A stretch of DNA of 64,000 nucleotides from Lepidostoma basale (taxonomy: Eukaryota > Arthropoda > Insecta > Trichoptera > Lepidostomatidae), in NCBI GenBank assembly GCA_022606425.2, contig JAHDVF020000732.1, positions 806,001 through 870,000 on the forward strand, given 5' to 3'. The notes under the pieces are model-generated. The model was given only the letters and a program-made list of their open reading frames with translations, was not told where the DNA came from and ran no database searches. The translations under genes were made by a program, and so were the position numbers. This document shows, piece by piece, positions 47,845-56,815 of the stretch (positions within the stretch are counted from its first letter, which is position 1; every line of letters starts with the position of its first letter).

Positions 47845-47890
47845 TAGTGACATGTTTCGCCGTGCTAGTGCATTAACAAATATATACTCT
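47845..47890 (-). repeat. PLE-type 3' end, single motif
   Basis: The minus strand reads TTAATGCACTAGCACGGCG then AAACATGTCAC, followed by AATAAAAAAGTG (about 47820-47832). That is the TAATG-stem-CGAAAC form related to the elements at 6722 and 53618. Confidence 0.55.
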
Positions 47891-49545
47891 ACCTATTAGA
47901 AACATATCAGTCCCATGATAAATATGCAAATGGATTTTTAATATCAATAGAATGTGTATTATTGGACGGGAAATAAATTCGTCCGTATTCCCTCTACCTG
48001 CACTACCCCCCCCCCCCTCCCCCCTCCGACCGCCATGCAGACTGGAAACTTGTACAAAAACGTAATACGAGTACAATACTCAAAACTCGTTCAGCCTTTT
48101 TAACTGCCGGGATTCGAAATACTGATTGCTCCGGGAGACCCAAGTAAAGCTAGAGCTGGGAAGGAACTTAACACTCTCCATTTATTTTAATGTTCAGGTA
48201 AACTGTTCTCAAAATGAATTCCAGAATGCAAATATTCAAATAACGTTTTAAAAGTTAATCGGTGTCAATGAAATTCTATTGTCAAATAAGTCTTACGCTA
48301 AAACATTGTTCCAGAATCCATCTGAATTTCTTTGTGTGCGGCGTTGTTGGTCCCACCCGTCCTCGTGTTTCGGTAACCGGAAAATAATGAACCGAATTTA
48401 CCCAATAAGTTCAGAGAACGATTTTCGTAGATTCGAGAGTTACTTCCCTTCGCCATTGAAGTCTTCCACCTGCGATCGAACCGCTGAAAAATCCTTTCCT
48501 AAATACACGAGCGATTTTGCGAGCAGTCAAAATCGCACGAGATTCAATTATCAGGCAAATTTCGTTCACGAAGTAGGTGCTTACCGAAATGGAAAATCTG
48601 CGTGAATTCTTTTATTATATTTAGTGAGATAATAAACGTTTTGGGGATTTGAGGAGAAACGATTCATTTTTATAGACTAATCTATAACCGGTGGCGTGAA
48701 CAACAATGCTCAATTCGATTTAGTAATCTGAAGGGACTTTTCCATCGTATTCCAGGCCGGTTGGTACACCGCAAGACGTGAACCATTCTCCATACTTTTA
48801 ATCTATTTTTCTAGTTCCACAATTTCTCTTACATTAAATTCCGCTTCTCAAGATTGTTTTCTTTTTTAACAAAAATACATGAAATACGAACCATCGAGCT
48901 CTTATTCCTTTTATAAAAAAAACTTCCTAAAGGCTTTACTTCCTTTCTAAGATATAATGCTCCCAAAACTATCACAAACTAAAAAGCACCAGGTGAAGGC
49001 GTCCTTCTGAACTTACCTATTATTATGATAGTATTACCGTCCCAAACTGATCGATATATTTGTGAGGCAAAAAATAATGTTTATTGGTGTTTACTACGCA
49101 TTAGAAGATATTGTTGCACAGAAATTGGCGGATCTTCCCGAATGCTCATTGTTCAGATCTAGGAATATTGAAATAAATGATAAAAGCTATAAATTTCTTT
49201 AATAATTTTGAAAATGGAAGAGCATTCATCAATCCCGTAAAAATGTAAGAAATGAATCTTGAATAGTTGTTTCCGTCTATATATTGGATATTTCTTATAC
49301 ATTGTCCGTTTAAATTTCTACTTCGAAATTTCATATTAAATATCCCAAAACATGTTCTATTTCTGAAATTATTATTCCAATCACGAACGTAGAAAGGGTC
49401 CAACATTGTATCGATTGTATTGAACCGAAGCAACATAAATAGGCACTTGGCCACGAGTTGTGGTAATTTCTGTAGTGTCCCATAACATTACTTCAGCGGT
49501 AATATTAGATACCGAATTTACGATTATCCCGGCCACGGCGCGGCG
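47891..49545. other. Stretch with only unsupported ORFs
   Basis: A C tract (about 48005-48027) and octamer TACGAGTA (about 48066) occur. ORFs 48279-48605 (plus, 108 aa) and 49146-49454 (minus, 102 aa) have no motif I recognise. The second reads plausibly (FNTIDTMLDPFYVRDWNNNF early on) but could be chance or an old transposase fragment. The last 25 bases form the GC-rich site into which the Transib element inserted. Confidence 0.4.
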
Positions 49546-49550
49546 CGGCG

Positions 49551-49587
49551 CACTATCGGGCGGCCGGACCTAAATCATCCTAAAATT
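49551..49587 (+). repeat. Transib left terminal inverted repeat
   Basis: Begins CACTATCGGGCGGCCGG and ends CATCCTAAAATT. It pairs with 51609-51645. The adjoining bases 49546-49550 (CGGCG) are the left target duplication. Confidence 0.9.
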
Positions 49588-50784
49588 CAATTTTATCAAA
49601 TATATGCTAGAATTATAATAAAATTATAATTGATTCATAATGCTAAAACTGTATATTTTTCAGAAAAAAATCGCCAATTTTTCGTATCGCTCCGTTAATT
49701 AATTATGACACTTTAAAGTTGAATGTTTTCGAATAATCGTTTGTTAAGTAATTTTAAGTGAAATTTTAAATCCTCGTATAAAGCATTTTCAATTTTGTTT
49801 TGTTTGCACTAAGTACTAGTTTTTTCTATCCTAAAACGTATTTTTTTTTTCTAATGCAGCTTACGAAGTTTTTATTATAAATTTTGAAATACACAACTAA
49901 AAATATTTTTAAATTTCACCTTTCACGAAACTTTTCGTTACTAGCGAATTTTGCCGAAAGTTGGATATTATGATTTTTATTATATTATAAATAAAAAGTT
50001 TTGTTTGAGAAACAGATATAAAAACGTGCACCTACTTGCACCAATTTGAGAAAAAAAAAATTTCTAGAAAAAGAAACTTTACCCGAAAAATGCATGGATG
50101 CAATATATATATTTTTTTATTATTTAAAATTTACAAATAAATTTTAATATGGTTTCACATTATTAACTAGCTTATTTTCAACAAGCACAATATTTTTTCA
50201 CGTATTATTACACCGATAATCATTATTATAATTTTATTTTGTGGTTATTTTTATCTGCGGGAAGTCTTAATATGTGTCAACTTAAATATTATCTTGCATT
50301 GTTGGAATTGTTTTTATTATTGTGAGATCACGATTAATAATTTATCTATCAATAACCAACGACTACAATAGTAAATAGAAATTTAGAAAAAAATATTTTT
50401 CCCTCCGATATTCTTAAAAATATTTTTTTGTTTTTTATACATTCCATTTTTCCGCACGCATTTTGCAGCCGTCGTATTTTGTAATTTAACTTTGAAAACG
50501 TATTTATACGGCTGTAAATTCAGTTTCTGATATACATATAAACACTTTTCGTTTATACTAAGTACTAACGTAAAACATATTTTAATTTTTTGATTGAAAC
50601 TTTAAAAAAATGATAATAAAGATCAACGACCACGACCTTTGCATGGCTTTTGTGGATCACGGAAAACATATTTCAATGGCAGAAACTTTTTTGAATAACA
50701 ATTTTAACCTAACAGAAACGCCATTTACCTGCGTCAAAGCGACATTCATTTTTCATTAAAATAATAATAATAAATAATTATTAC

Positions 50785-51297
50785 AAACCTCGTCAAGATT
50801 CCAACGACGGGAATACTGCAAGGAGGTTTTTTTCTAATTACACATGTAGTGCAAATATAATTTGAGTAAAAGAGGAACTTATCAAGAGATTTTACATCAT
50901 TTTACAAACTATGGCAAGTGGAAAACCTATAAACGCACAAAAATTCGGAAGCTATGCAAAAACAATGGCCGAATATTTTGTACAAGAGTACGAATGGTAC
51001 TTTATGCCTGCTTCTGTACATAAGGTCCTAATACATGGAGAAAATATTATAAAACATCACTCTTTACTACCATTGGGACAGCTTTCAGAAGATGCTTAAG
51101 AAGCAAGAAACAAGGATTACAAGTATTATCGCCTCCACCACGCAAGAAAATGTTCACGGTCATCAACAAATGAAGACGTTTTTCACACTCTATTGTACAG
51201 TTCAAATCCATATATTTCTAGCAATAGTGTGTCTACATCACCCAAAGTAATGGAATTAGAAGACGAGGCTAAAGCACTTTTAAATACAGAATTATAA
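50785..51297 (+). pseudogene. Transib-type transposase, C-terminal fragment
   Basis: One frame runs the whole way with just two stops (TGA 50863-50865, TAA 51097-51099). It reads SNDGNTARRFF (near 50800), FYIILQTMASGKPINAQKF, YFVQEYEWYFMPASVHKVLI, LLPLGQLSEDA, then after the TAA EARNKDYKYYRLHHARKCSR, NEDVFHTLLYSSNPYISS and a terminal TAA. NDGNTARRFF and LPIGQLSEEAxEARNKD are Transib-family blocks (from memory). EARNKDYKYY aligns with the ESGNKLFRRF segment of RAG1 that holds the third catalytic acidic residue (E962). The Glu at 51100-51102 would be the equivalent. The two Asp residues of the DDE triad lie upstream and are missing. Confidence 0.88.
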
Positions 51298-51608
51298 AAA
51301 TTAAGTTGAACAATGAAACAGTGGGATAAAAACATCTTTGTTAAAAAAATACACTCATGAAAGTGGCATAATTTTTATAATATAACGTTTTTTATAAACT
51401 ACAGTTTTTTAATGTATTATAACGTATTTATAAACCCTAATCCATAAAATATTTTTTTTTTTGGTCAAAAAAGTGTATTTTTGCTGACCTATAATTCATA
51501 CTACGAATAAAATTATAGAAATGTTTTTATAGATAATAAATTTGTATTAATTTACTATTATTTTCTCTAAATTTTGTGTCAATATTCGTATTGCTTTCGA
51601 AGTTATCT

Positions 51609-51645
51609 AATTTTAGGATGAAAATGAGCTGTTCGCCTCATAGTG
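51609..51645 (-). repeat. Transib right terminal inverted repeat
   Basis: On the reverse strand it begins CACTATGAGGCGAACAG and ends CATCCTAAAATT, the partner of 49551-49587. It is followed by CGGCG (51646-51650), the right target duplication. Downstream GC-rich 'gcccaaacagtccccgag' is host DNA. Confidence 0.9.
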
Positions 51646-51650
51646 CGGCG

Positions 51651-52474
51651 GCCCAAACAGTCCCCGAGAAGCTAGAATATAAAAAGACAAGCGCCATTTT
51701 ACCTACAAAATCAATACTTTTTTTCATAAATAAGCTTTCATGATCATATATTAAAGGAAAGCGTGTTATCTTTTTACGTTGTTTGTTTTTTTATTCTCAA
51801 TTTTCTTACAGAATCGTCGTCCTATTTCCACATAGGAAAGCAGTTCTCGATTTACATACCTTACATGTATCATAACATTATCATTAGTTTGTAATTAATG
51901 ATACATTGTTTCATGAATAAGTTGTTATGTTAAATATTATTTTCACCAGAATTATTGTCATCTCTTCTGAAATCAAACATAACACGACCAAATATGTAGG
52001 CATTAACCTGCTTGGAAACATTTGGTTGAAGCGTATTTTATGTTTACTTGTAAAGCTTTCATAAGCGTTACTTTCACTTGTCACCAATTTCAAGTCGACG
52101 TACTTAGCCCACTCGAGCCGTGAACATTAAACTAGAATAATAAATGTAATACTCTGAAAGTACAACATTTCAATAGACTGAGACCACCGCTGATGAGACT
52201 TTTTTGGAGAACATTTTTAATGAAAATTTTATTCATGCTTTGGAATATCGGAGGCAAAAAGACTCCCTACTGCCGAAGCCGAATGAAAAAACTCAAATCG
52301 TAAGTACAAGTATATTAAAAGCTCCAAATGAATTTCTTACCAAATATAATGTACAATGTACCGCAAAATCTCCACATAAATGAAGGTGCTATTAAAATTT
52401 TATAAATCTGCTAATCGAACCAAATTCTAAGTTGTAGATTACTTTGATTACATCAAACAAGAGAAACCGGAAAG
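51651..52474. other. Stretch without recognised genes
   Basis: AT-rich. ORF 51911-52093 (minus) has no motif. Confidence 0.5.
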
Positions 52475-52650
52475 TATGGCATGCCGAAATTCATAAATTA
52501 TCAAAAGACGGCTACATTTGACGCCGAAAAAATTGACGAGCTTGCGTGTTACGATATATGAATGTAAAGAAATCTAAAGAAGCATATCTTCTCATTATGG
52601 CGGTCCATCCTCTCTACTTACCCTCCGGGGAAACGTTGTGATTGTTAATT
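52475..52650 (+). mobile_element. LINE family A, copy 8: decayed 3' end
   Basis: Blocks in family order: 'tatggcatgccgaaattcat' (from GRPRKTWHxQIN), 'gagcttgcgtgttacgatat', 'gcggtccatcctctctactt' and 'accctccggggaaacg'. These match the WRSILSAYPCGET region. The tail is indistinct. Confidence 0.75.
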
Positions 52651-53345
52651 AATTAGTGATTACAGACTCCTATGCTTACAGATCATTCTTTTTTTGATGA
52701 CTCATCTGAATTACTGTGCTTTACTGGTTTTTATAAGTAAGTAAACTAGCTGATAGGTCTATTTATCCTTTAATAATCGTATGGTAAGCGAGATTTCATC
52801 CCAAATAAAATATAAAATTGATCGTACTGAGAGCAATATGGGCAAGAATGGGTACATATAACCGTTTTCTCTACAATTTAAATCCGATGAAATGTAGCCC
52901 TGCCGCCGCGCCGAGCCGCCGCCGCCGCCGCCCTGATGTCGAGCGCCGAGCCCTGAGTCCGGAGATCCTCTTCTATAATGGACACAAAGAACTCCTTACA
53001 GACGAACATTTTACTAATTTGATAAATTGGAAACTCAGAGTTCAGTTCATCAAAAGGCCGTAATTAATCTTATCAAGGAGAATTTTAATGAGGATGGTCG
53101 GGATCAAGTATTTAAATAATCCTCGGGCGGACTTTCGTTGTTATATTCCCCGGTCTAACCAATCCTCTCCTAGACATCACAAGTGATCATTAAACGCAAT
53201 TAATACCATACTTAAGATCCAATACAGAAACAATGATAGAGCTAACACACAGATAATAATTACATTAGATATTCTGATGTGATATTCCTAACTAACTCTG
53301 ATTACATACCATATACTAAACAGATTTGCTACTACAACAATTAAG
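52651..53345. other. Stretch with a (GCC)n tract
   Basis: A GC-rich patch at 52897-52970 contains (GCC)6 at 52915-52932. Frame 52818-53063 crosses it (Ala/Arg-rich) without a recognised domain. Near 52700 a short LTHLNYC reading resembles the SRLDYC block of the L2-type element but is too short to assign. Confidence 0.4.
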
Positions 53346-53635
53346 GTGAGACGTTTAAATCAACCGTCGGCGTTGGTTGCGCATTATTGTACTCATACAT
53401 TAAATTACTGCAATCCCAACATACCATATCATATCATTGGGAAACCTCTGGCTGCATTTGATGCAATTGCAAGAGTGATATATGGTATTCCTATAACTAT
53501 ACTCAATGTGCATTATGTGATGCGAGCTCTTCTGGGTAGTTATCGAAACGTTCGAGGCATTAGTTTTTATATCGAAACTCTGCATCACCTCAATGCGAGG
53601 CAGTTTATATGAATGCAACGTCTTTTTTCGAGAAG
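53346..53635 (+). pseudogene. L2/CR1-type LINE, decayed C-terminal fragment
   Basis: Translation gives LNYCNPNIPYHIIGKPLAAF, DAIARVIYGIP, then SFYIETLHHLNAR. This aligns in order with SRLDYCNGIHANIPK, LQSAFNAAARLIKGIP and the following LHWL region of the copy at 13593-15488. The frame is open for 88 codons by chance or partial constraint, but many conserved positions are changed. Confidence 0.6.
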
Positions 53636-53700
53636 TTTTATTATAATTGATAGAAATGAAATGTTTCGCCTTTTTAAGGCATTATCAAATGTGCAATCAG
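53618..53700 (-). repeat. PLE-type 3' end, single motif
   Basis: The minus strand reads CATTTGATAATGCCTTAA then AAAGGCGAAACATTTC, with a GCC/GGC stem, followed by AATTATAATAAAACTTCTCG and AAAAAAGACGTT. It gives the clearest form of the ATAATG variant and its tail, matching 6722-6850. Confidence 0.6.
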
Positions 53701-54555
53701 CCTTGTCTGCGTCAGAAAAACAGTTTTGAGACATATTTTGTGGACCTCGGGGGCATTAAGAGCTATCCTGATATAAATGTATGAATGTGCCTCTGTATCA
53801 TTGATTTAATTATTTCACATTGATCTAAGAGATCTGATTTCCATCGAATTTATTCTAATTTCAGATAAAGATCGGTAGAATAACACCAGCATGTACAGCA
53901 ATCTTGACATTTTAGATAGACGGGGCAAATAGAATCATATTTTTTTATCAACTGCTTCACCATCCTGAGAGAGAACAATCACATGTGTATATAATATATG
54001 TAATGATTCTACAATTACGTACGAGTATTAGCATTTTACTTTAAGTTAAAACAATATTTTAAATTGTTCTTATTAATTCAAATATCGGAGGCTCGTGCAG
54101 AGAGTTAAAAGGGAATAAGTGTGAAAGAGTATGCTTATTTTATTCGTCAGATTTTATGGAATACATTCACGTAAAAATCATCTTATTTGTCAAAAGATTT
54201 ACCTTTCAAAGAAAAAATAACGTTGAAACATAATTCGCCCATCTGCAAATTCACATAGAAAATAAACATGTTTTTGAAATAAATAAAGATGATAAATCTG
54301 TTTTCCGAAACGACATGGTACAAAATGACACTATTCCTCGCAAAAAGCGACCATTAACTGACTTCATAGCCATTTTATTTTCGCTCATTTGTTCGGAAAC
54401 TTTTTTCATTTTCATTTGACAGGAGGACAGAGCGGACTGACGTTTGCTGAAAAGTGATTTTTAGAGCCTTTTTCTATTTATATCTCGTATATACTATATA
54501 CTCGTACATTCTCGCAACCAACATTTAGACTTTTGCCAATATATTCTCAAGTCGA
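53701..54555. other. Stretch without recognised genes
   Basis: AT-rich. Octamer TACGAGTA/TACTCGTA lies at about 54020 and 54499. No coding sequence is recognised. Confidence 0.5.
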
Positions 54556-54630
54556 TTTTTTTTACATTGGATTGGTTTGCACCAAATTCTAATTTTCGCT
54601 GGTTCTTGGGGTGTCACTAGGGCCTTTACT
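54556..54630 (-). repeat. Short repeat shared with 37645-37725
   Basis: The minus strand reads 'gtgacaccccaagaacc' followed by 'tttggtgcaaaccaatcc', the same two blocks with the same spacing as at 37645-37705. Its parent element is unidentified. It sits just before SINE copy 3. Confidence 0.5.
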
Positions 54631-54659
54631 GTCATTACCTTGCTGGACGAATGCCTCAA

Positions 54660-55055
54660 CTTATTATTTGAACCCAATTACTGTAGAAATAATGAAAATA
54701 AATAAAATTTCGAATAAATCTTTTTAAAATCCATTGATGTTACCTATTTAAATGTTAACTAAATATACATTTTAAAACTTTTTTTACAAAATTTTAATTT
54801 TTTTAATTAATTGAAATAAATTTCCACCATGAAAATTTGAATAAAATTATTATTTTAATTACTGTATATATATATATATTAACTATTGATTCTCATGACA
54901 TGTGATAGGTAGTTAGTCTATTGCCATTTTTTGTTGTCACGTGAATTCTACCAGACCAAAGATGCTTGTAGCGTGAGAATTTTGATTTTTTTCTTTCACA
55001 CTCCCATCGTCAGGAATAATTGCCGTTACCGCTGTGCTGCGAAGGCCACGACATT
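54660..55055 (-). mobile_element. tRNA-derived SINE, copy 3 (interrupted)
   Basis: Body blocks match copies 1 and 2: 'tttgaacccaattactgtag' at its low-coordinate end, 'gattctcatgacatgtgata', 'ttgttgtcacgtgaattcta' and 'ccagaccaaaga'. The tRNA-like head (minus, near 55055-54990) is strongly decayed, and AT-rich sequence splits the 3' part (about 54690-54885). Confidence 0.65.
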
Positions 55056-55126
55056 TATACATATACGAGTATAAGACGCAAACTTGTAATAATTTTCTTA
55101 CTACATTCATCAAATTGTAAAACAAC

Positions 55127-55664
55127 ATTTTGAATGTATACAAATACTTGTAGACGAATACTGGATTTTACCCATTGCGGGTTATCAATTCAAGGATTAA
55201 CTGTATCTCAAGAGAGACGAAGATGCAAATTGGAAACAGAATATGGTGATCGAGGTGTTTACAGGACTTATGACCTATCATTGGTTGGGCTAAGCGCACG
55301 CTTTATGTAATACAACATTCCCCATTCCACCCTTCTTACGACCACCATGTCTGACAATTTTTTGGAAGTTGTATATATGTTAATATTTAACACCAAACTT
55401 CACATGTTAGTTTCAATCTACATACTTTCGCCATCTATGAAGATTGAATTTAAGCATTAAGCAGAAAATCTTTTTATTAACTGAATGTGAAAGGCTACAG
55501 CCATTAACGTATTGCTAGATAACCCCTGGAAATATCACTCCAATTTATATGCTATAACTTGGACCAGTTTTTGTTTTTACAAAATTTTGAATGTATACAA
55601 ATATTTGTAGATCTCGATCACCATATTATGTTTCCAATGTGCATCTTCGTCTTTATTGAGATAC
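55127..55664. repeat. Fold-back element, second copy with outer arms and 28-bp direct repeat
   Basis: Outer arms 55203-55254 and 55613-55664 are inverted repeats (48/52 by eye; shared 'gacgaagatgca' and 'atatggtgatcgag'). The left half continues inward with 'aagcgcacgctttatgtaat' and 'acaacattccccattccacc', as at 31164, but no inner right arm exists. A 28-bp direct repeat ('attttgaatgtatacaaata' then cttgtaga) precedes the left end (55127-55154) and the right arm (55584-55611), one mismatch. No coding sequence. Confidence 0.7.
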
Positions 55665-56194
55665 AATAAAAGCCTAAATTGTAAAACGTTCACTCGGGGA
55701 TATTGTACATTACGTGTAGAGTGTACAGATATACGCGCAGCCTGCAGACATCACATGACTTGTATTCTGTAAAATCACAAGACATAATTTGAAGAAAACA
55801 TTACATATGTATAATCAGTACCTGTGCTAAGTATTGTATAAGTTTCATTATAATATTAAGTAGCTTAGTCTGTCTCTATGTGCTCATTGTCACATTCCAA
55901 ATAATAGCCATAAACATGAACGGGAGAGGTAGGTACCCCGTACCCCCATGACATACTAATGCGACCCAGCTATCCGTCTACGCGAACTTACCCCGAGAAT
56001 CTTTAAATTGCTTTTCCACGGGAAATATTTGCGGATTCCGACTAAGGCGCCATACAAACCAGAATATCTCATTTTAATATTCAGCTTCTGCCGTTAATCT
56101 TATTAATATGTAAACGGAATGTTGAGATATTGCTAAATAAATAATAAATGAGTTTATTCATCGCGAATTACTTGGAATGGTCAAAATGTTATAT
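55665..56194. other. Stretch without recognised genes
   Basis: No coding sequence or repeat was identified. Confidence 0.5.
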
Positions 56195-56372
56195 ATTATA
56201 CAAGCAGTGTATGTGGAAAGAGAAGCAGTGGAAGACCAAGGAAAGCCTTGCATAACCAAATTAATCATATACTAAAAGGCGGCCATATTTGATGTCGGAA
56301 AAATGGACAAGCGTGCATTTTACGATATATGAATGCAGAGGAATCTCGAGAAGTATGTTAGGATAAGGAGGT
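56195..56372 (+). mobile_element. LINE family A, copy 9: decayed 3' fragment
   Basis: Blocks in family order: 'agtggaagaccaaggaaagc' (from RGRPRKTW), 'ataaccaaattaatcatata', 'gaatgcagaggaatctcgag' and 'aagtatgttaggataagg'. The microsatellite tail is missing; Penelope-like sequence begins immediately after, so the PLE insertion may have cut this copy or the reverse. Confidence 0.7.
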
Positions 56373-56374
56373 AT

Positions 56375-56583
56375 GCACACTTAAATTGCTTCACAAAAAT
56401 TCCCCGGGTCTAAAATTAGATAATTTGGAAGCATTAGAAATTAAGAAAGCCCTTAACAATAATCTTCCCTTAATTAATAATACTAATATTTTCCATATTC
56501 CCATTCTAGCAATGTTCCCCATTGAAAATAATTTTAAATACTCCCATAAAAATAATAAATTTAACTCCCCTGCCCGCCACTAA
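56375..56583 (+). pseudogene. Penelope-like element, C-terminal protein fragment
   Basis: The frame reads SPGLKLDNLEALEIKKALNN then NLPLINNTNIFHIPIL and ends at 56581-56583. The pattern KL(D/N)xLEALEI.KA......LNNQ is the usual C-terminal tail of PLE proteins after the GIY-YIG endonuclease, comparable with INKLENLEIFKAK at 2640-2960. No start codon or upstream domain is present. About 170 bases downstream lies a stem-loop/CGAAA motif followed by AATAAAG, the element's 3' end. Confidence 0.7.
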
Positions 56584-56751
56584 AATCTGAATCAGAAATT
56601 CTCCGTAATTTTTCCCTAATGAGCATGACTCATCGCCTTAACCGTCTATTCGTCTTCACGCCCACTTTCTCCTACCCCACTCTTCCTCCACTCCACATTT
56701 TATTTATTTCTTCATAGTTTGTTCTCTGATTATATACTTAGTTTATTCTCT

Positions 56752-56815
56752 CACCCTGGCAAAGCTCCGGCGGGAGCGAAATCGGTTGGTGTTACCAAAT
56801 AAAGTGGTGTTAATA
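56752..56815 (+). repeat. PLE 3' end motif downstream of PLE coding remnant
   Basis: At 56757-56784: GGCAAAGCTCCGGCGGGAG then CGAAATCGG, followed by CCAAATAAAGTGGTG. Stem CTCC/GGAG, then CGAAA and AAATAAAG. It is the only motif copy in the window with adjacent PLE coding sequence and so anchors the identity of the others. A half-motif 'agcaaggcgaaacatatc' lies at 56866-56883. Confidence 0.65.

Larger units (their letters stand above)
49551..51645 (+). mobile_element. Transib-like DNA transposon (RAG1 relative), 2095 bp, internally deleted
   Basis: The left end starts CACTATC (49551) and the right end, on the reverse strand, starts CACTATG (51645). Both are RSS-heptamer-like, matching the CACWRTG class known for Transib ends. 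The two terminal inverted repeats align without gaps over 37 bases (26 matches by eye), including an identical CATCCTAAAATT at positions 26-37 of each. The element is flanked on both sides by CGGCG (49546-49550 and 51646-51650), a 5-bp GC-rich target duplication as in Transib and RAG transposition. Inside, 50785-51297 encodes the decayed C-terminal part of a Transib-type transposase. Intact Transibs are longer (about 3 kb or more), so most of the transposase gene has been lost. The left 1.2 kb is AT-rich without recognised coding sequence. Confidence 0.9.

Noticed and set aside
49551..51645. piggyBac or Tc1/mariner identity for the 2.1 kb DNA transposon
   Set aside because: Those duplicate TTAA or TA. 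Here the duplication is CGGCG, the ends start CACTAT and the protein blocks match Transib/RAG1.
52690..52740. LTHLNYC reading as another L2 copy
   Set aside because: Match is limited to a few residues; not enough to distinguish from chance.
6763..56784. Calling every CGAAAC motif a hammerhead ribozyme
   Set aside because: Only the 36204 copy approaches CUGAUGA; stems I and III and a cleavage site were not shown. Kept as a PLE-type end with a possible ribozyme relation.
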